Source: Betaproteobacteria bacterium (GTDB lineage Bacteria > Pseudomonadota > Gammaproteobacteria > Burkholderiales > Thiobacillaceae). From it: a DNA stretch of 64,000 nt. Shown here one piece after another: positions 33,602-44,266 of the stretch (position 1 is the first letter of the stretch; each line of letters begins with the position of its first letter). The stretch covers positions 1-64,000 of the forward strand of contig JACRAU010000020.1 in the NCBI GenBank assembly GCA_016234655.1. Direction: 5' to 3'. The notes beneath the pieces are model-generated. The model searched no databases. It was given only the letters and a program-made list of their open reading frames with translations, and was not told where the DNA came from. Made by a program: the position numbers and the translations under genes.

Positions 33602-35845
33602 ATGGCTGAGATGAAAACCGCTGCATACATCTGCAAGGGCTGCGAACTGGGCAGCCGCCTGGATGCCGCATCCCTCGTGAAGATCGCCACCAAGGAAGGC
33701 AAGATGAACCTCGTGCGCGAGCACGACTTCCTCTGCTCCGCCGACGGCGTGGCGCTGATCAAGAACGACATCGACAACGAAGGCGTCACCCACGTCGCGA
33801 TCTGCGCCTGCTCGCGCCGGGCCAAGACCGAGGCCTTCAACTTCCCGGCCAACGCCGTGTCGCGCGGCAACCTGCGCGAGGGCGTGATCTGGATTCGCCC
33901 GGACACCGACGCCGCGCGCGAGACCACGCAGGAAATGGCCGAGGACTACGTGCGCATGGCCTGCGCCGAGGTGAAAGCGATGAAGGTGCCGGAAGGCAAC
34001 CAGAACACCGGCGGCGTGAAGACCCTGCTGGTGGTCGGCGGCGGCATCTCCGGCATGACCGCGGCGCTGGAGGCGTCCAAGGCCGGCTACAAGGTGGTGC
34101 TGGTCGAGAAGACCGGCGCCCTGGGCGGCATGACCGCCAAGCTGTACAAGCGCATCCCGACCCGCGAGCCATTCAAGGCGCCCGAGGACAACGGCATTGC
34201 CGACCTGGTGGCCCAGATCGAGGCCGATGCCAACATCAAGGTCTATCTCAACGCGACCCTTGCCAAGACCTCCGGCGCACCCGGCCGGTTCAAGGTCGAG
34301 ATCGCGGTCGAGAGCGGCTCGGTCGCGACCGAGGATGTCGGCGCCATCGTCCAAGCCACCGGCTTTACGCCTTACGACATGAACAAGCTGCCGCATCTGG
34401 GCGGCGGCCAGGCCAATGTGGTCGATCAGGCCGGCCTCGAAGCGCTGGCCAAGGCCGCCAACGGCGGCCCGATCAAGCGCGCCGACGGCAAGGAAGTCAA
34501 ATCCGTGGTGTTCGTGCAGTGCGCCGGCCAGCGCGACACCAGCGGCGAGCACTTGCAGTACTGCTCGGGCCATTGCTGCAACACCAGCATCAAGCAGGCC
34601 ATGTACTTCAAGGACAGCAATCCGGATATCGACACCGTGGTGCTGTTCACCGACCTGCGCACGCCCGGCAACGGCGAGGACTTCTACCGTAGCGCCCAGA
34701 ACAAGGGCGTGATCTTCTCCAAGGGCGTGGTGTCTAATGTCAGCGCCAACGGCGGTGGCTGCAAGGTCAAGTTCAAGGACTTGATCCTGAACGAAGAGAC
34801 CGAGACCGATGCCGACCTGGTAGTGCTGGCCACCGGCATGGTGCCGACCTCCGGCCCCGATCTCGATGCCCTGTCCGAGGCCACCCGCGCGGCCGAGGGC
34901 GGCGACGAGGCGGCCAAGGAACAGGTCGTCCAAATGAAATCGAAGTCCGTGCTCAACCTGGACTATCGCCAGGGCCCGGATATCCCCCAGTTCAAACACG
35001 GCTTCAACGACAGCCACTTCATCTGCTTCCCGTACGAGACCCGGCGTACCGCGATGTATGCCGCCGGCCCCGTGCGCCGGCCAATGGATACCGTGCAGGC
35101 GGTCGAGGACGCCACCGGCGCCGCGATGAAGGCGATCCAGGCCATGGAGAACGCCGGCCTGGGCAAGGCCGCGCATCCACGCGCCGGCGACCTCAGCTTC
35201 CCGACCGCGCGCCTGGAAGGCTGTACCCAGTGCAAGCGCTGCACGGTGGAGTGCCCGTTCGGCGCCATCGACGAAGACGAGAAACGCTTCCCGCTGTTCA
35301 ACGAGTCGCGCTGCCGTCGTTGCGGCACCTGCATGGGCGCTTGCCCGGTGCGGGTGATCTCGTTCGAGAACTATTCGGTCAACACCGTCGGCGCCCAGAT
35401 CAAGGCCGTGGACATCCCGGACGAGTTCTCCGAGAAACCGCGCGTGCTGATCCTGGCCTGCGAGAACGACGCCTACCCGGCGCTCGACATGGCCGGCATG
35501 AACCGCTACGAATACGACGCCTTCGTCCGGGTCATCCCGGTGCGCTGCCTCGGTTCGGTCAACACCATTTGGATCACCGACGCGCTGAACTCCGGCTACG
35601 ACGGCGTGATGCTGATGGGTTGCAAGCACGGCGAGGAATACCAGTGCCACTTCGTCAAGGGTTCCGAGCTCGGCCGCTACCGCATGTCCAAGGTGTACGA
35701 CACCCTCAAGGGCATGAACTTGGAGGAGGAGCGCCTGATGGACTTGGAAGTGGCGATCACCGACATCGAGACCCTGCCGAAGAAGATCAACGACTACGCG
35801 GCCAAGATCGTCGCGATGGGCGCATCGCCCTTCAAGGGTCTGTGA
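33602..35845 (+). CDS. qmoB: HdrA/MvhD-like flavoprotein, QmoB type
   Basis: The 747-aa protein has a Cys-containing N-terminal region (ICKGCELGSRLD, CACSRRAK). A second FAD domain follows (VVGGGISGMTAALEASKAGY near 142), with CAGQRDTSGEHLQYCSGHCC. Two 4Fe-4S ferredoxin motifs are CTQCKRCTVECP and CRRCGTCMGACP near 540-580. The C-terminal MvhD-like domain has LACENDAYPALD, VRCLGSVNTIWI and MLMGCKHGEEYQCH. This is the QmoB domain order, and the length is as expected. It starts four bases after the qmoA stop. Confidence 0.92.
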   Translation: MAEMKTAAYICKGCELGSRLDAASLVKIATKEGKMNLVREHDFLCSADGVALIKNDIDNEGVTHVAICACSRRAKTEAFNFPANAVSRGNLREGVIWIRPDTDAARETTQEMAEDYVRMACAEVKAMKVPEGNQNTGGVKTLLVVGGGISGMTAALEASKAGYKVVLVEKTGALGGMTAKLYKRIPTREPFKAPEDNGIADLVAQIEADANIKVYLNATLAKTSGAPGRFKVEIAVESGSVATEDVGAIVQATGFTPYDMNKLPHLGGGQANVVDQAGLEALAKAANGGPIKRADGKEVKSVVFVQCAGQRDTSGEHLQYCSGHCCNTSIKQAMYFKDSNPDIDTVVLFTDLRTPGNGEDFYRSAQNKGVIFSKGVVSNVSANGGGCKVKFKDLILNEETETDADLVVLATGMVPTSGPDLDALSEATRAAEGGDEAAKEQVVQMKSKSVLNLDYRQGPDIPQFKHGFNDSHFICFPYETRRTAMYAAGPVRRPMDTVQAVEDATGAAMKAIQAMENAGLGKAAHPRAGDLSFPTARLEGCTQCKRCTVECPFGAIDEDEKRFPLFNESRCRRCGTCMGACPVRVISFENYSVNTVGAQIKAVDIPDEFSEKPRVLILACENDAYPALDMAGMNRYEYDAFVRVIPVRCLGSVNTIWITDALNSGYDGVMLMGCKHGEEYQCHFVKGSELGRYRMSKVYDTLKGMNLEEERLMDLEVAITDIETLPKKINDYAAKIVAMGASPFKGL

Positions 35846-35858
35846 GAGGAGGCTGGCA

Positions 35859-36494
35859 ATGAGCGATATGAATCAACAGATGACGGCCCGCTACAAGAAC
35901 AACTTCCTCAAGGAGATCGAGGAACAGGCCGAGATGGGCGACTGGGTGAAGATGTGCATGCAGTGCGGCGTCTGCTCCGGTTCCTGCCCGACCAACTTCC
36001 ACGGCGGTTGGGACCATCCGCCGCAGGAACTGTTCATGATGATCCGCGCCGGCAAGCGCGACGAGGTGCTTTCCAGCAACTCCATGTGGCAGTGCGTGTC
36101 CTGCTACAACTGCTACGTGCGCTGCCCGCGCAAGGTGCCGATCACCCACGTCATGCACGGCCTGGCCGAGTACGCCTACCGCCTGGGCAAGGCGCCCAAG
36201 GGTCAGCCGACCCAGCACCTGTCCAAGACCTTCTGGGACAACGCCACCAAGTACGGCCGCGTCAACGAAGTGAAGCTGACCCAGTCGCTCTACTTCAAGG
36301 ACGGCATCGGCTCCGGCATCAAGAAGGCGCTGGAGATGCAGAGCATGGCCCTGGGCCTGGTCAAGGCCAAGCGCCTGAACCCGATGGAGGCCGTCGGCGG
36401 CGGCCACAAGTGCAAGGACCTCAAAGGCATTCACGCCATGCTGGCCAAGGCGCGCGAGCTGGAAGCGAAGCGCAAGGGCCGCCAGCCGGCATAA
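35859..36494 (+). CDS. hdrC: HdrC-like iron-sulfur protein
   Basis: The 211-aa soluble protein has two 4Fe-4S motifs, CMQCGVCSGSCP (near residue 32) and CVSCYNCYVRCP (near residue 82), as in HdrC. It has no hydrophobic segments, so it lacks the membrane cytochrome b part that distinguishes QmoC (HdrC fused to HdrE). With hdrB it forms the soluble HdrCB pair that replaces QmoC in some lineages. It lies 13 bases after qmoB with a good GAGGAGG SD region. Confidence 0.92.
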   Translation: MSDMNQQMTARYKNNFLKEIEEQAEMGDWVKMCMQCGVCSGSCPTNFHGGWDHPPQELFMMIRAGKRDEVLSSNSMWQCVSCYNCYVRCPRKVPITHVMHGLAEYAYRLGKAPKGQPTQHLSKTFWDNATKYGRVNEVKLTQSLYFKDGIGSGIKKALEMQSMALGLVKAKRLNPMEAVGGGHKCKDLKGIHAMLAKARELEAKRKGRQPA

Positions 36495-36507
36495 GGAGAC
36501 AAGACAG

Positions 36508-37404
36508 ATGGCACGTAAGGAATACGCGTTCTACCCGGGCTGCTCCTCGCAGAAGGGCGCCTCGGCCTCCAACTACCTGAGCTCGGTCGAGTCCATGTGC
36601 AAGACCCTGGACATCAAGATGACCGAGATCCCCGACTGGAACTGCTGCGGCGCCTCGGTCAGCTATGCCGAGGCCGGCGAGCTGCCGCGCCACGTGATGA
36701 ACGCGCGCAACTTTGCGCTGGCCGAGCAGAATCTGCCGGGCCAGGACATCGTCGCCACCTGCGCCGCCTGCTGGCTGGGCGCGCGCGAGTCGAAGGAGCG
36801 CCTGGAGCACTCCAACGTGCTGATGGCCGACACCCAGGAAGCCCTGAAAGAGGCCGGCCTCAACATCAAGGTCATCCCCGAGGTGCGCCACATGGTCGAG
36901 GTGTTGATCGAAGACCTGGGCTACGACGAACTGAAGAAGCCGGTGAAGAAACCGCTCGACGGCATGAAGTTCGCCGGCTACGTCGGCTGCCAGACCAACC
37001 GGCCGTTCGGCATCCACGGCGAGTCGTTCGAGAACCCGATGTACCTCGACAAGCTGGTCGAGAGCGTCGGCGCCGAGCCGACCCAATTCGACCAGAAGGT
37101 CACCTGCTGCGGCGGCGCCCTGGCCTTCTCCGAGCCGGACAAGGCCCAGGCCCAGATCAAGGACATCATCGAGGCCGCCTACGATTCCGGCGCCGAGATG
37201 CTGGTCACGCCGTGCCCGCTGTGCCAAGCCAACACCGAGGTCTACCAGGGCCAGATCAACAAGAAGTACGGCACCAAGTTCAACATGCCGGTGCTCTACT
37301 ACAGCCAGTTGATGACCCTGGCCTACGGCGGCTCGGCCAAAGAGGCCGGCCTCGACGGCAACGTCATCCGCGCGCGCAAGCTGGAGGAGTTCGCCGCCAA
37401 GTAG
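36508..37404 (+). CDS. hdrB: HdrB-like protein with two CCG domains
   Basis: The 298-aa protein has the heterodisulfide-reductase B architecture. The first CCG domain has YPGCSSQKG, WNCCGAS and TCAACWLG. The second has YVGCQTNRP, TCCGGAL and PCPLCQANT. All cysteines expected for the two non-cubane 4Fe-4S clusters are visible. With HdrC it could pass electrons from QmoAB to a thiol/disulfide or to a membrane partner. It is the last gene of the qmoAB-hdrCB operon and is followed by a REP-like repeat and a hairpin terminator. Confidence 0.93.
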   Translation: MARKEYAFYPGCSSQKGASASNYLSSVESMCKTLDIKMTEIPDWNCCGASVSYAEAGELPRHVMNARNFALAEQNLPGQDIVATCAACWLGARESKERLEHSNVLMADTQEALKEAGLNIKVIPEVRHMVEVLIEDLGYDELKKPVKKPLDGMKFAGYVGCQTNRPFGIHGESFENPMYLDKLVESVGAEPTQFDQKVTCCGGALAFSEPDKAQAQIKDIIEAAYDSGAEMLVTPCPLCQANTEVYQGQINKKYGTKFNMPVLYYSQLMTLAYGGSAKEAGLDGNVIRARKLEEFAAK

Positions 37405-37480
37405 GAGGCCCCTCCCGGGGCCGAACAACGGCGTGGCGATCGGGCAGGCGGATTGTTCGCGGCCGGGAGGCCGCTCCTAC
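37401..37480. repeat. REP-like inverted repeat after hdrB
   Basis: GTAGGAGGCCCCTCCCGGGGCCGAACAA (37401-37428) and TTGTTCGCGGCCGGGAGGCCGCTCCTAC (37453-37480) are imperfect inverted copies that differ in the core. The second arm (CGCGGCCGGGAGGCCGCTCCTACAG) closely matches the arm of the palindrome at 183-207 (CGCGGCCAGGAGGCCGCTCCTACAG), so the two are members of one family. Confidence 0.65.
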
Positions 37481-37484
37481 AGCG

Positions 37485-37518
37485 GTGCAGCAGGGGCTTC
37501 GGCCCCTGTTGTGCTTTC
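37485..37518 (+). terminator. Terminator of the qmo-hdr operon with UUCG loop
   Basis: GCAGCAGGGGC-TTCG-GCCCCTGTTGT forms an 11-bp stem (some G-U pairs) closed by a stable UUCG tetraloop, followed by a short T-rich GCTTTCT. It is 80 bases after the hdrB stop. Confidence 0.7.
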
Positions 37519-37573
37519 TGGCGGGGCGATCCCGGATTAGAATGTGCCGAATCACAACTCTGACAGAGCGAAG

Positions 37574-37882
37574 ATGAAACGACCCAAGACCGTCGACGAG
37601 TATGTCGACCTCGTGCACCAAGCCGTTTATGAAATCGACGAGTTTCGCACCGGCATGGAGTACGAGCCGGAGAACGCCGAGATGTTCGGCCCTTTCATCG
37701 AGCAGCTCGATGCGATGGTGCGCAAGGTTTACGACGACATGATCGGCGGCAAGTACGAATGGGGCATGGGCGAAGACCTGCCCTATATGCCGCTGGTGGT
37801 GAGGTTCGGCCGCTTCATTCCCTTCCAGCGCCTGTTGGTCACCATCAACGACACGCACAAGAGCGGACTCGACGTTGCTTAA
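37574..37882 (+). CDS. Conserved small protein of unknown function
   Basis: The 102-aa acidic, soluble protein MKRPKTVDEYVDLVHQAVYEIDEFRTGMEYEPENAEMFGPF... is not one I can assign. It has amphipathic helices (FIEQLDAMVRKVYDDMI) and no signal peptide or membrane segment. The ATG at 37574, after GAGCGAAG, is preferred over the track start ten codons earlier. It overlaps the PP0621-family gene by 8 bases, so the two are probably co-translated, and pilSR follow. Confidence 0.7.
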   Translation: MKRPKTVDEYVDLVHQAVYEIDEFRTGMEYEPENAEMFGPFIEQLDAMVRKVYDDMIGGKYEWGMGEDLPYMPLVVRFGRFIPFQRLLVTINDTHKSGLDVA

Positions 37883-38099
37883 GCTGCTGATCTGGCTGGC
37901 GATCGCGCTGGCGGCCGTGTTTTGGTTCCGGGCGGCGCGGCGGAAAAACTCGAATCCGCCGCCGGCCAAGGGTGAGCCGGAGATCGAGAGCATGGTGCGC
38001 TGCCAGGTCTGCGGCGTGAATCTGCCGCGATCCGAGGCTGTCATGAGCCAGGGCCGCTTCTACTGCTGCCCGGAGCACCGCGAGCAAGACCGCGGCTAG
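37875..38099 (+). CDS. PP0621 family protein
   Basis: The 74-aa protein has one N-terminal membrane helix (LLIWLAIALAAVFWF), a basic linker and a C-terminal domain. That domain has a four-Cys-like zinc motif: VRCQVCGVNLPRSEAV...YCCPEHR. This matches the PP0621 family found upstream of pilS in many proteobacteria. The start is TTG at 37875, inside the end of the preceding gene. It is directly adjacent to pilS (one base apart). Confidence 0.8.
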   Translation: MLKLLIWLAIALAAVFWFRAARRKNSNPPPAKGEPEIESMVRCQVCGVNLPRSEAVMSQGRFYCCPEHREQDRG

Positions 38100-38100
38100 C

Positions 38101-39663
38101 GTGGCCACCGCCGTCAGCTTGCCGGAGAGTTTTTGGCGCTCGCTGCGCCATCTCAATCTGTACCGTTTGTTCCTCGCCTTCAGCGTCACCATCGCGGCCT
38201 GGGCCTTTCCGCAATACGCGCCCATCGACGAGGCCGATCTTCAGTTGTTTCTCGCCAGCGGCGTGTTGTACGGCACGGCGGCCATTTTGCTGGCGGGCAT
38301 GGAGCGCGCCCGGCACTTCGATTTCGAGCGCCAGCTCGTCGCGCAGGTCGGCGTGGATATCGTCGCCATCAGTTGGTTGATGCATTTGAGCGGCGGCATC
38401 CTCGGTGGCCTGGGCTTGTTGCTGATCGTGCCGGTGGCGGCCTCCGGCATGCTGCCGACGATGCGCGCGGTCTTGCTGGCGGCCTCGGTGGCGACGCTGT
38501 TGCTGCTGTTCGAGCAGGCATGGCGGGCGCTGGGGGTGGGCTCGGTCTTGGGCAGCTTCGTGCGCGCGGGCTTGTTGTCCATCGCCCTGTTCGCGGTGGC
38601 GGTGTTTTCCCATGTCCTGGCGCGGGGTGCGCGCTCGGAGGCCGCGTTGGCCGGCGAGAAGGGGCGCCAGGTCGAGCATTTGGCGCGCATCAACGCCCGC
38701 GTGATCCAGGAGCTGCCCTTCGGCGTGCTGGTGGTCGATAGCGACGGCCGGGTGTTGCTGGCCAATTCGCGGGCCGAGGAACAACTGCGGGGCAATTTCC
38801 ATATGGATTGCACCTTGGATCGCTGCTCGCCCCATCTGGCCGACTTGTGGTCGGCCTGGCGCCACGCGGGCGAGGTTAGGGCTTATCCCTTCCAGACGGC
38901 GCAGGCCCGTCTGCGCGCCCGCTTCATCGAGTTGGAGCCGGAGCGGCAGGCCGGCGCGATCGTGCTGATCGAGGACGTGACCGAATTGGAGGCCGAGGCC
39001 CAGCGCATGAAGCTCGCGGCCCTGGGCCGGTTGACCGCGAACCTGGCGCACGAGATTCGCAATCCCTTGTCGGCGGTGAATCATGCCGCCCAGCTCTTGA
39101 AGGAAGGGCAGGGACCGGAGGTACAGGCGCGGCTGTGCAAGATCATCGAGGACAACGCCCAGCGTTTGAGCTGGCTGGTCGACGATGTGCTGAGCCTGAA
39201 CCGGCGCGACCGTCTCGACCGGGAGGATTTGGACTTGGCGGAGATTCTCGCCGCCTTTGTCGGGGAGTTCCAACGCAACGAGCAGGTGTCCGAGGGGGCG
39301 ATCCGGGTCGAGGCCGAACCCGGCGCGAAGGTCGGTTTCGATCGCATGCATTTGCAGCAGATTTTGTGGAATCTGTGCCGCAACGCCTGGCACTATTGCG
39401 GCAAGGGGCCGGCCAGCATTCGCATCGCCGCGCGGCGCGAGGAGATGCGGGTGGATATCGACATCTTCAACGACGGGCCGCCGGTCGACGCCGAATTGCG
39501 CGAGCACTTGTTCGAGCCGTTTTACACCACCAACCAGCAAGGCAGCGGCCTGGGCCTGTATATCTCGCGCGAGCTGGCCGAGGCCAACGGGGCGCGCCTG
39601 CGATATGTCGAGCACCCCGACGGCGCCCTGTTTCGTCTAAGCTGCCATCTGACGCCCCGTTGA
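38101..39663 (+). CDS. pilS: Sensor histidine kinase PilS
   Basis: This is the membrane sensor of the PilSR two-component system that controls type IV pilin transcription. The 520-aa protein has about six N-terminal hydrophobic segments (residues 20-190) and a PAS-like segment (ELPFGVLVVDSDGRVLLANSRAEEQL). The H box is LTANLAHEIRNPLSAVNHAAQLL. HATPase_c boxes are LWNLCRNAWHYC, IFNDGPPV and GSGLGLYISREL. It starts with GTG one base after the PP0621-family stop. pilR follows after ten bases. Confidence 0.93.
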   Translation: MATAVSLPESFWRSLRHLNLYRLFLAFSVTIAAWAFPQYAPIDEADLQLFLASGVLYGTAAILLAGMERARHFDFERQLVAQVGVDIVAISWLMHLSGGILGGLGLLLIVPVAASGMLPTMRAVLLAASVATLLLLFEQAWRALGVGSVLGSFVRAGLLSIALFAVAVFSHVLARGARSEAALAGEKGRQVEHLARINARVIQELPFGVLVVDSDGRVLLANSRAEEQLRGNFHMDCTLDRCSPHLADLWSAWRHAGEVRAYPFQTAQARLRARFIELEPERQAGAIVLIEDVTELEAEAQRMKLAALGRLTANLAHEIRNPLSAVNHAAQLLKEGQGPEVQARLCKIIEDNAQRLSWLVDDVLSLNRRDRLDREDLDLAEILAAFVGEFQRNEQVSEGAIRVEAEPGAKVGFDRMHLQQILWNLCRNAWHYCGKGPASIRIAARREEMRVDIDIFNDGPPVDAELREHLFEPFYTTNQQGSGLGLYISRELAEANGARLRYVEHPDGALFRLSCHLTPR

Positions 39664-39673
39664 GAATGGTCCT

Positions 39674-40989
<1,316 letters not shown>

Positions 40990-40993
<4 letters not shown>

Positions 40994-42522
40994 AACAGCT
41001 CGATCGAGGCGCTGTTTTCGATCTTGATCTCTTTTTGGCCACCCGTCTTGGGGCCGGCATCGGCTTGGCCGAGCGCCATGCCGTGCTTCTCCGCCACCAT
41101 GCGGTCGATGATGTCCATGACATCGTGGCTGGCCTTTTCCACGCCCACCATCAAATCGAAGATGCGCTGTTGCAGCGCGAGGTTCTGCTGCCAGCCCTGG
41201 CTGAGCAGTTCGAGCATGACGTGGATGTCGTCGTGCACTGCGCAATGGGCGTCTTCCAGGGCCTTATAGGTGGATAGGTGGCCGAATTCGCTCAGGCCTT
41301 CGTCGCCGTACCACTGGCCCAGGCGGCACTCGTCGTGGCCGGTCCGCGCCGCCTCCATGTATTCCGACTCGCCGCCGGTGCTGAAGGCCATATAGGCCTG
41401 CTGCTTGTAGACCACGTGATCCATCTTCACCAGCGAGGCGAAGCTCATATCCTGGGCGCGGCCGGTGCGGGCCAGCGTGCTTCGCGCCGAGCCGGCGAAC
41501 TGCTCGAAACGGCTGGACAGGCCGCGCACGGTGTCTTGCGAGGAGGCGGCGAGTTCGAGCATCGCGCGCGAATCTTCCATCATCGTGTTGGCCTCGGCTT
41601 GCAGGGTCTGCATGATCTGGCCGATGGAGACCGACGCGGTCTTGGTGTTCTCGGCCAGTTTGCGCACCTCGTCGGCCACCACGGCGAAGCCGCGGCCGGC
41701 CTCGCCGGCGCGGGCGGCCTCGATGGCGGCATTCAGCGCCAGCAGATTGGTCTGGTCCGCGATGGTGTTGATCAGATCGACCGCTTTGCTGATCTCCACG
41801 CTGCGTTCGTTCAGCTTGCCGACGGTCATGTTGGCGTGATCGATACGCTCCGCGATGCCATCCAAACTGCCGACGATCTGGCCGACCGAGTCCTTGCTCT
41901 GCTGGGCGGCGTCGTTGGTTTGACTGGCCAGGCTGGCGACCTCGCGCAGGTCTTCGGTGATGACCTTCAGGTCTTGCTGGTTGGTGGAGAGATTGCGCAA
42001 CAGGTTGCTGGTGTTGAGGTGATGCATCATCGAGATCAGGTAATTGCGCATCTGCTGCTGGGTATGCTCGGCCATGGCGTCGAGCGAAACGCCCAGCTGC
42101 CCCAGGCTGGCGGCGAACTCGCCGTGCATGCCGACGGCCTGCGGTTTGCGGAAGAACTTGCCGTCCTGCTGGTAGCGGGACGAGGTCTTGACCTCGCGAA
42201 AATAAGTCTCCAGCTGGTCCAGCATGTCGTTCACGTGCCAGATGATGCCGCTCAGCGGGCTGCCCTCGTCGATGCCGGTGATGCGGTGGTCGAAGCGGCC
42301 CTGGCCGATCTCCTCGGTGAGTTTGCTAAGGTCGCCGATGGGCGCCAGCGCGCGCTTGACGAAGCGGTGGAGCTTGACCACCAGGAACAGGCCGACGAGC
42401 AGGAGCGCGAACTCGATCCATTCGGGCAGGTGCAGTTGCTCGATGGCGACTAGGGCGACGAGGATAAAGATCAGCGAGCCGGAGTAGGCCATGAGCTTTC
42501 GGCGCAGGGGGTGGTCGGTCAT
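40990..42522 (-). CDS. Methyl-accepting chemotaxis protein with C-terminal CZB domain
   Basis: The 510-aa chemoreceptor has an N-terminal pair of hydrophobic segments with almost no periplasmic loop ([32 protein letters not shown]). A HAMP-like stretch follows, then the signalling domain with the hairpin [41 protein letters not shown]. The C-terminal CZB zinc-binding domain has its His/Cys set ([23 protein letters not shown]). It should therefore sense an intracellular or redox cue rather than a periplasmic ligand. It lies 37 bases downstream of a PAS-only gene that probably supplies the sensor. AAGGAG precedes the ATG. Confidence 0.92.
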
Positions 42523-42559
42523 GGGCGGCTCCTTTGTTCGTTTCCCGGCGCGCGGTGGC

Positions 42560-43081
42560 TCAGAGGCTAAGGACGAATTGCTCGTAGCTCACCTGCTTTT
42601 CCTCGAGCAGGCGAGTGAGAATCTTGGACGAGGCGGCGATGGCGTTTTGCGGACCGGCCTGCCGCTCGGCGTCGAGCATCTGTCTGTAGAGTTCGCCGAC
42701 GGCCCTGACCGCTTCCGGCTTGGGTTTGCGCCGCACCGACAGGTAGCCGATGGCATTGCCCGCTTCGTCGTAGGACGGCGTGACGTTGGCGAAGACCCAA
42801 TAGAAGCTGCCATCCTTGGCCATGTTCTTCACATAGGCGAAGCACTCTTGGCCGCCCTGGATGGTGTCCCACAGCAGCTTGAACACGGCACGCGGCATGT
42901 CCGGGTGGCGGACGATGTTGTGCTGGGCGCCAAGCAGTTCCTTTTCCGAATAACCGGAGAATTCGATGAAGATGCGGTTGCCGTAGGTGATGCGGCCCTT
43001 GAGGTCGGTCTTGGAGACGATGAAATCGTTCTCACGCATGACCTTTTCGGTCGAGGTCGGTTGGATGGCGGTGTTTTTCAT
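42560..43081 (-). CDS. Aer-type PAS domain protein (no signalling domain)
   Basis: The 173-aa protein has an Aer-like PAS domain ([44 protein letters not shown], then [15 protein letters not shown] and YLSVRRKP). A short helical tail follows and there is no HAMP or methyl-accepting domain. Aer-type PAS domains bind FAD and report redox state. It is just upstream of the chemoreceptor gene, so the two look like a split energy-taxis receptor. The ATG at 43081 is preferred. An upstream TTG (43123) is open but not conserved in character. Confidence 0.88.
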   Translation of the reverse strand: MKNTAIQPTSTEKVMRENDFIVSKTDLKGRITYGNRIFIEFSGYSEKELLGAQHNIVRHPDMPRAVFKLLWDTIQGGQECFAYVKNMAKDGSFYWVFANVTPSYDEAGNAIGYLSVRRKPKPEAVRAVGELYRQMLDAERQAGPQNAIAASSKILTRLLEEKQVSYEQFVLSL

Positions 43082-43192
43082 CGAAAGCGCACTGTTAATT
43101 GGTGGCTGCGTGGATGTCAACAATATTAGGACATTAATAACTTAAATGTTAAGGCGATCCATGACCTATTCAAGCCCTAACGGCGAAAAAAG

Positions 43193-44194
43193 CTAGCTCA
43201 GCGCGATGCCGAGGTAGAGGGCGTAGAGGCCGCCGTTCACGGCCAGATGCCAAATGCGCAGTTGTCCGCGCATCAGCATGAAGCGCAGCCACAAGGCGGC
43301 GACGAGCGTGATGACCACGCCGGCCAGCACCTCTTTTTGCGGCGCCCAGGGCGTGAGCAAGATGCCGATGGCGGGCAGTAGGGTGCCCTGGAACACCATG
43401 GCGCCGGTGATGTTGCCGAAGGCCAGGGTGTCCTTGTGCTTGCGAATCCACAGGATGGAATTCACCTTCTCCGGCAATTCGGTCGCGATCGGCACGATCA
43501 TCAAACTGAGCAGCAGGGCGGAGATGCCGAGCAGGGGCGCCGCCTGTTCGACGCCGTGGATGAAGCCCTTGGCGCCGCCGACCAGCAAGACGAGGCCGAG
43601 GCCGAGTTGCAAGAGGATCACCTGCATGTTGTTGGGCAGGCCGAGCCGGTTGAGCAGCATGGGTTCTTCCGCCTCGGTGGCGTGGCCATCCTTGACCAGC
43701 GAGGCCGAGGCCCGGATGGTCAGCATGAGGTAGAAGAAATAGACCGAAACCATCACAAAGGCGATCACGGCGCGGATGCCGCCGGTCTCGTGCGGCACGA
43801 ACAGGGCGACGCAAGACAGCGCGAAGGCGGCGAGGAAGAAATTCAAATCGCGGGTCAGGCCGGTGCGTTCCGGCGTGAAATGGCCTTGGCTGCCGCGATG
43901 CTTCCACACGGCCAAGGCCATCAGGCACAGGGACAGGGTGGACAGCATCAGCGGCGCGCCGAGGATGGCACCGACGCCGATCTCCTCGTTGATCTGCTGG
44001 TTCTGCGTGCCGCCGAAGATGGCCAGTAGCGGCACCAGAGTCTCGGGCATCGCGGTGCCGACGGCGGCGAAGATCGAACCGGTCACGCCTTCCGATATCT
44101 TCAGGCGCTCGCCCAGGTGCTCCAAGGCATTTACGAAAACCTCGGCGGCGACGAGAATGACCACCAGGAAAAACAGGAGTTCGAGCAACAGCAT
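43193..44194 (-). CDS. Sodium/calcium exchanger family antiporter
   Basis: The 333-aa membrane protein has about ten hydrophobic segments in two inverted halves. The alpha-repeat signatures are GSIFAAVGTAMPETLVPLLAIFGG (first) and SLMIVPIATELPEKVNSILWIRK (second). These hold the cation-binding acidic residues. It belongs to the CaCA/YrbG-like branch and most likely exports Ca2+ or another cation in exchange for Na+ or H+. It is divergent from ampD by 72 bases. Confidence 0.9.
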   Translation of the reverse strand: MLLLELLFFLVVILVAAEVFVNALEHLGERLKISEGVTGSIFAAVGTAMPETLVPLLAIFGGTQNQQINEEIGVGAILGAPLMLSTLSLCLMALAVWKHRGSQGHFTPERTGLTRDLNFFLAAFALSCVALFVPHETGGIRAVIAFVMVSVYFFYLMLTIRASASLVKDGHATEAEEPMLLNRLGLPNNMQVILLQLGLGLVLLVGGAKGFIHGVEQAAPLLGISALLLSLMIVPIATELPEKVNSILWIRKHKDTLAFGNITGAMVFQGTLLPAIGILLTPWAPQKEVLAGVVITLVAALWLRFMLMRGQLRIWHLAVNGGLYALYLGIALS

Positions 44195-44266
44195 GGCGGG
44201 GTCCCTTATCGCGAATGCCGCATTCTACCAGTGGACGGCCGATGCATCGGGCCGGCGAGGCAGGGC

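Noticed and set aside
32708-35650. 980-aa open frame on the minus strand opposite qmoA-qmoB
   Set aside because: It is an exact shadow of well-conserved qmo genes in GC-rich DNA. The translation is His/Gly/Leu-rich filler with no domain.
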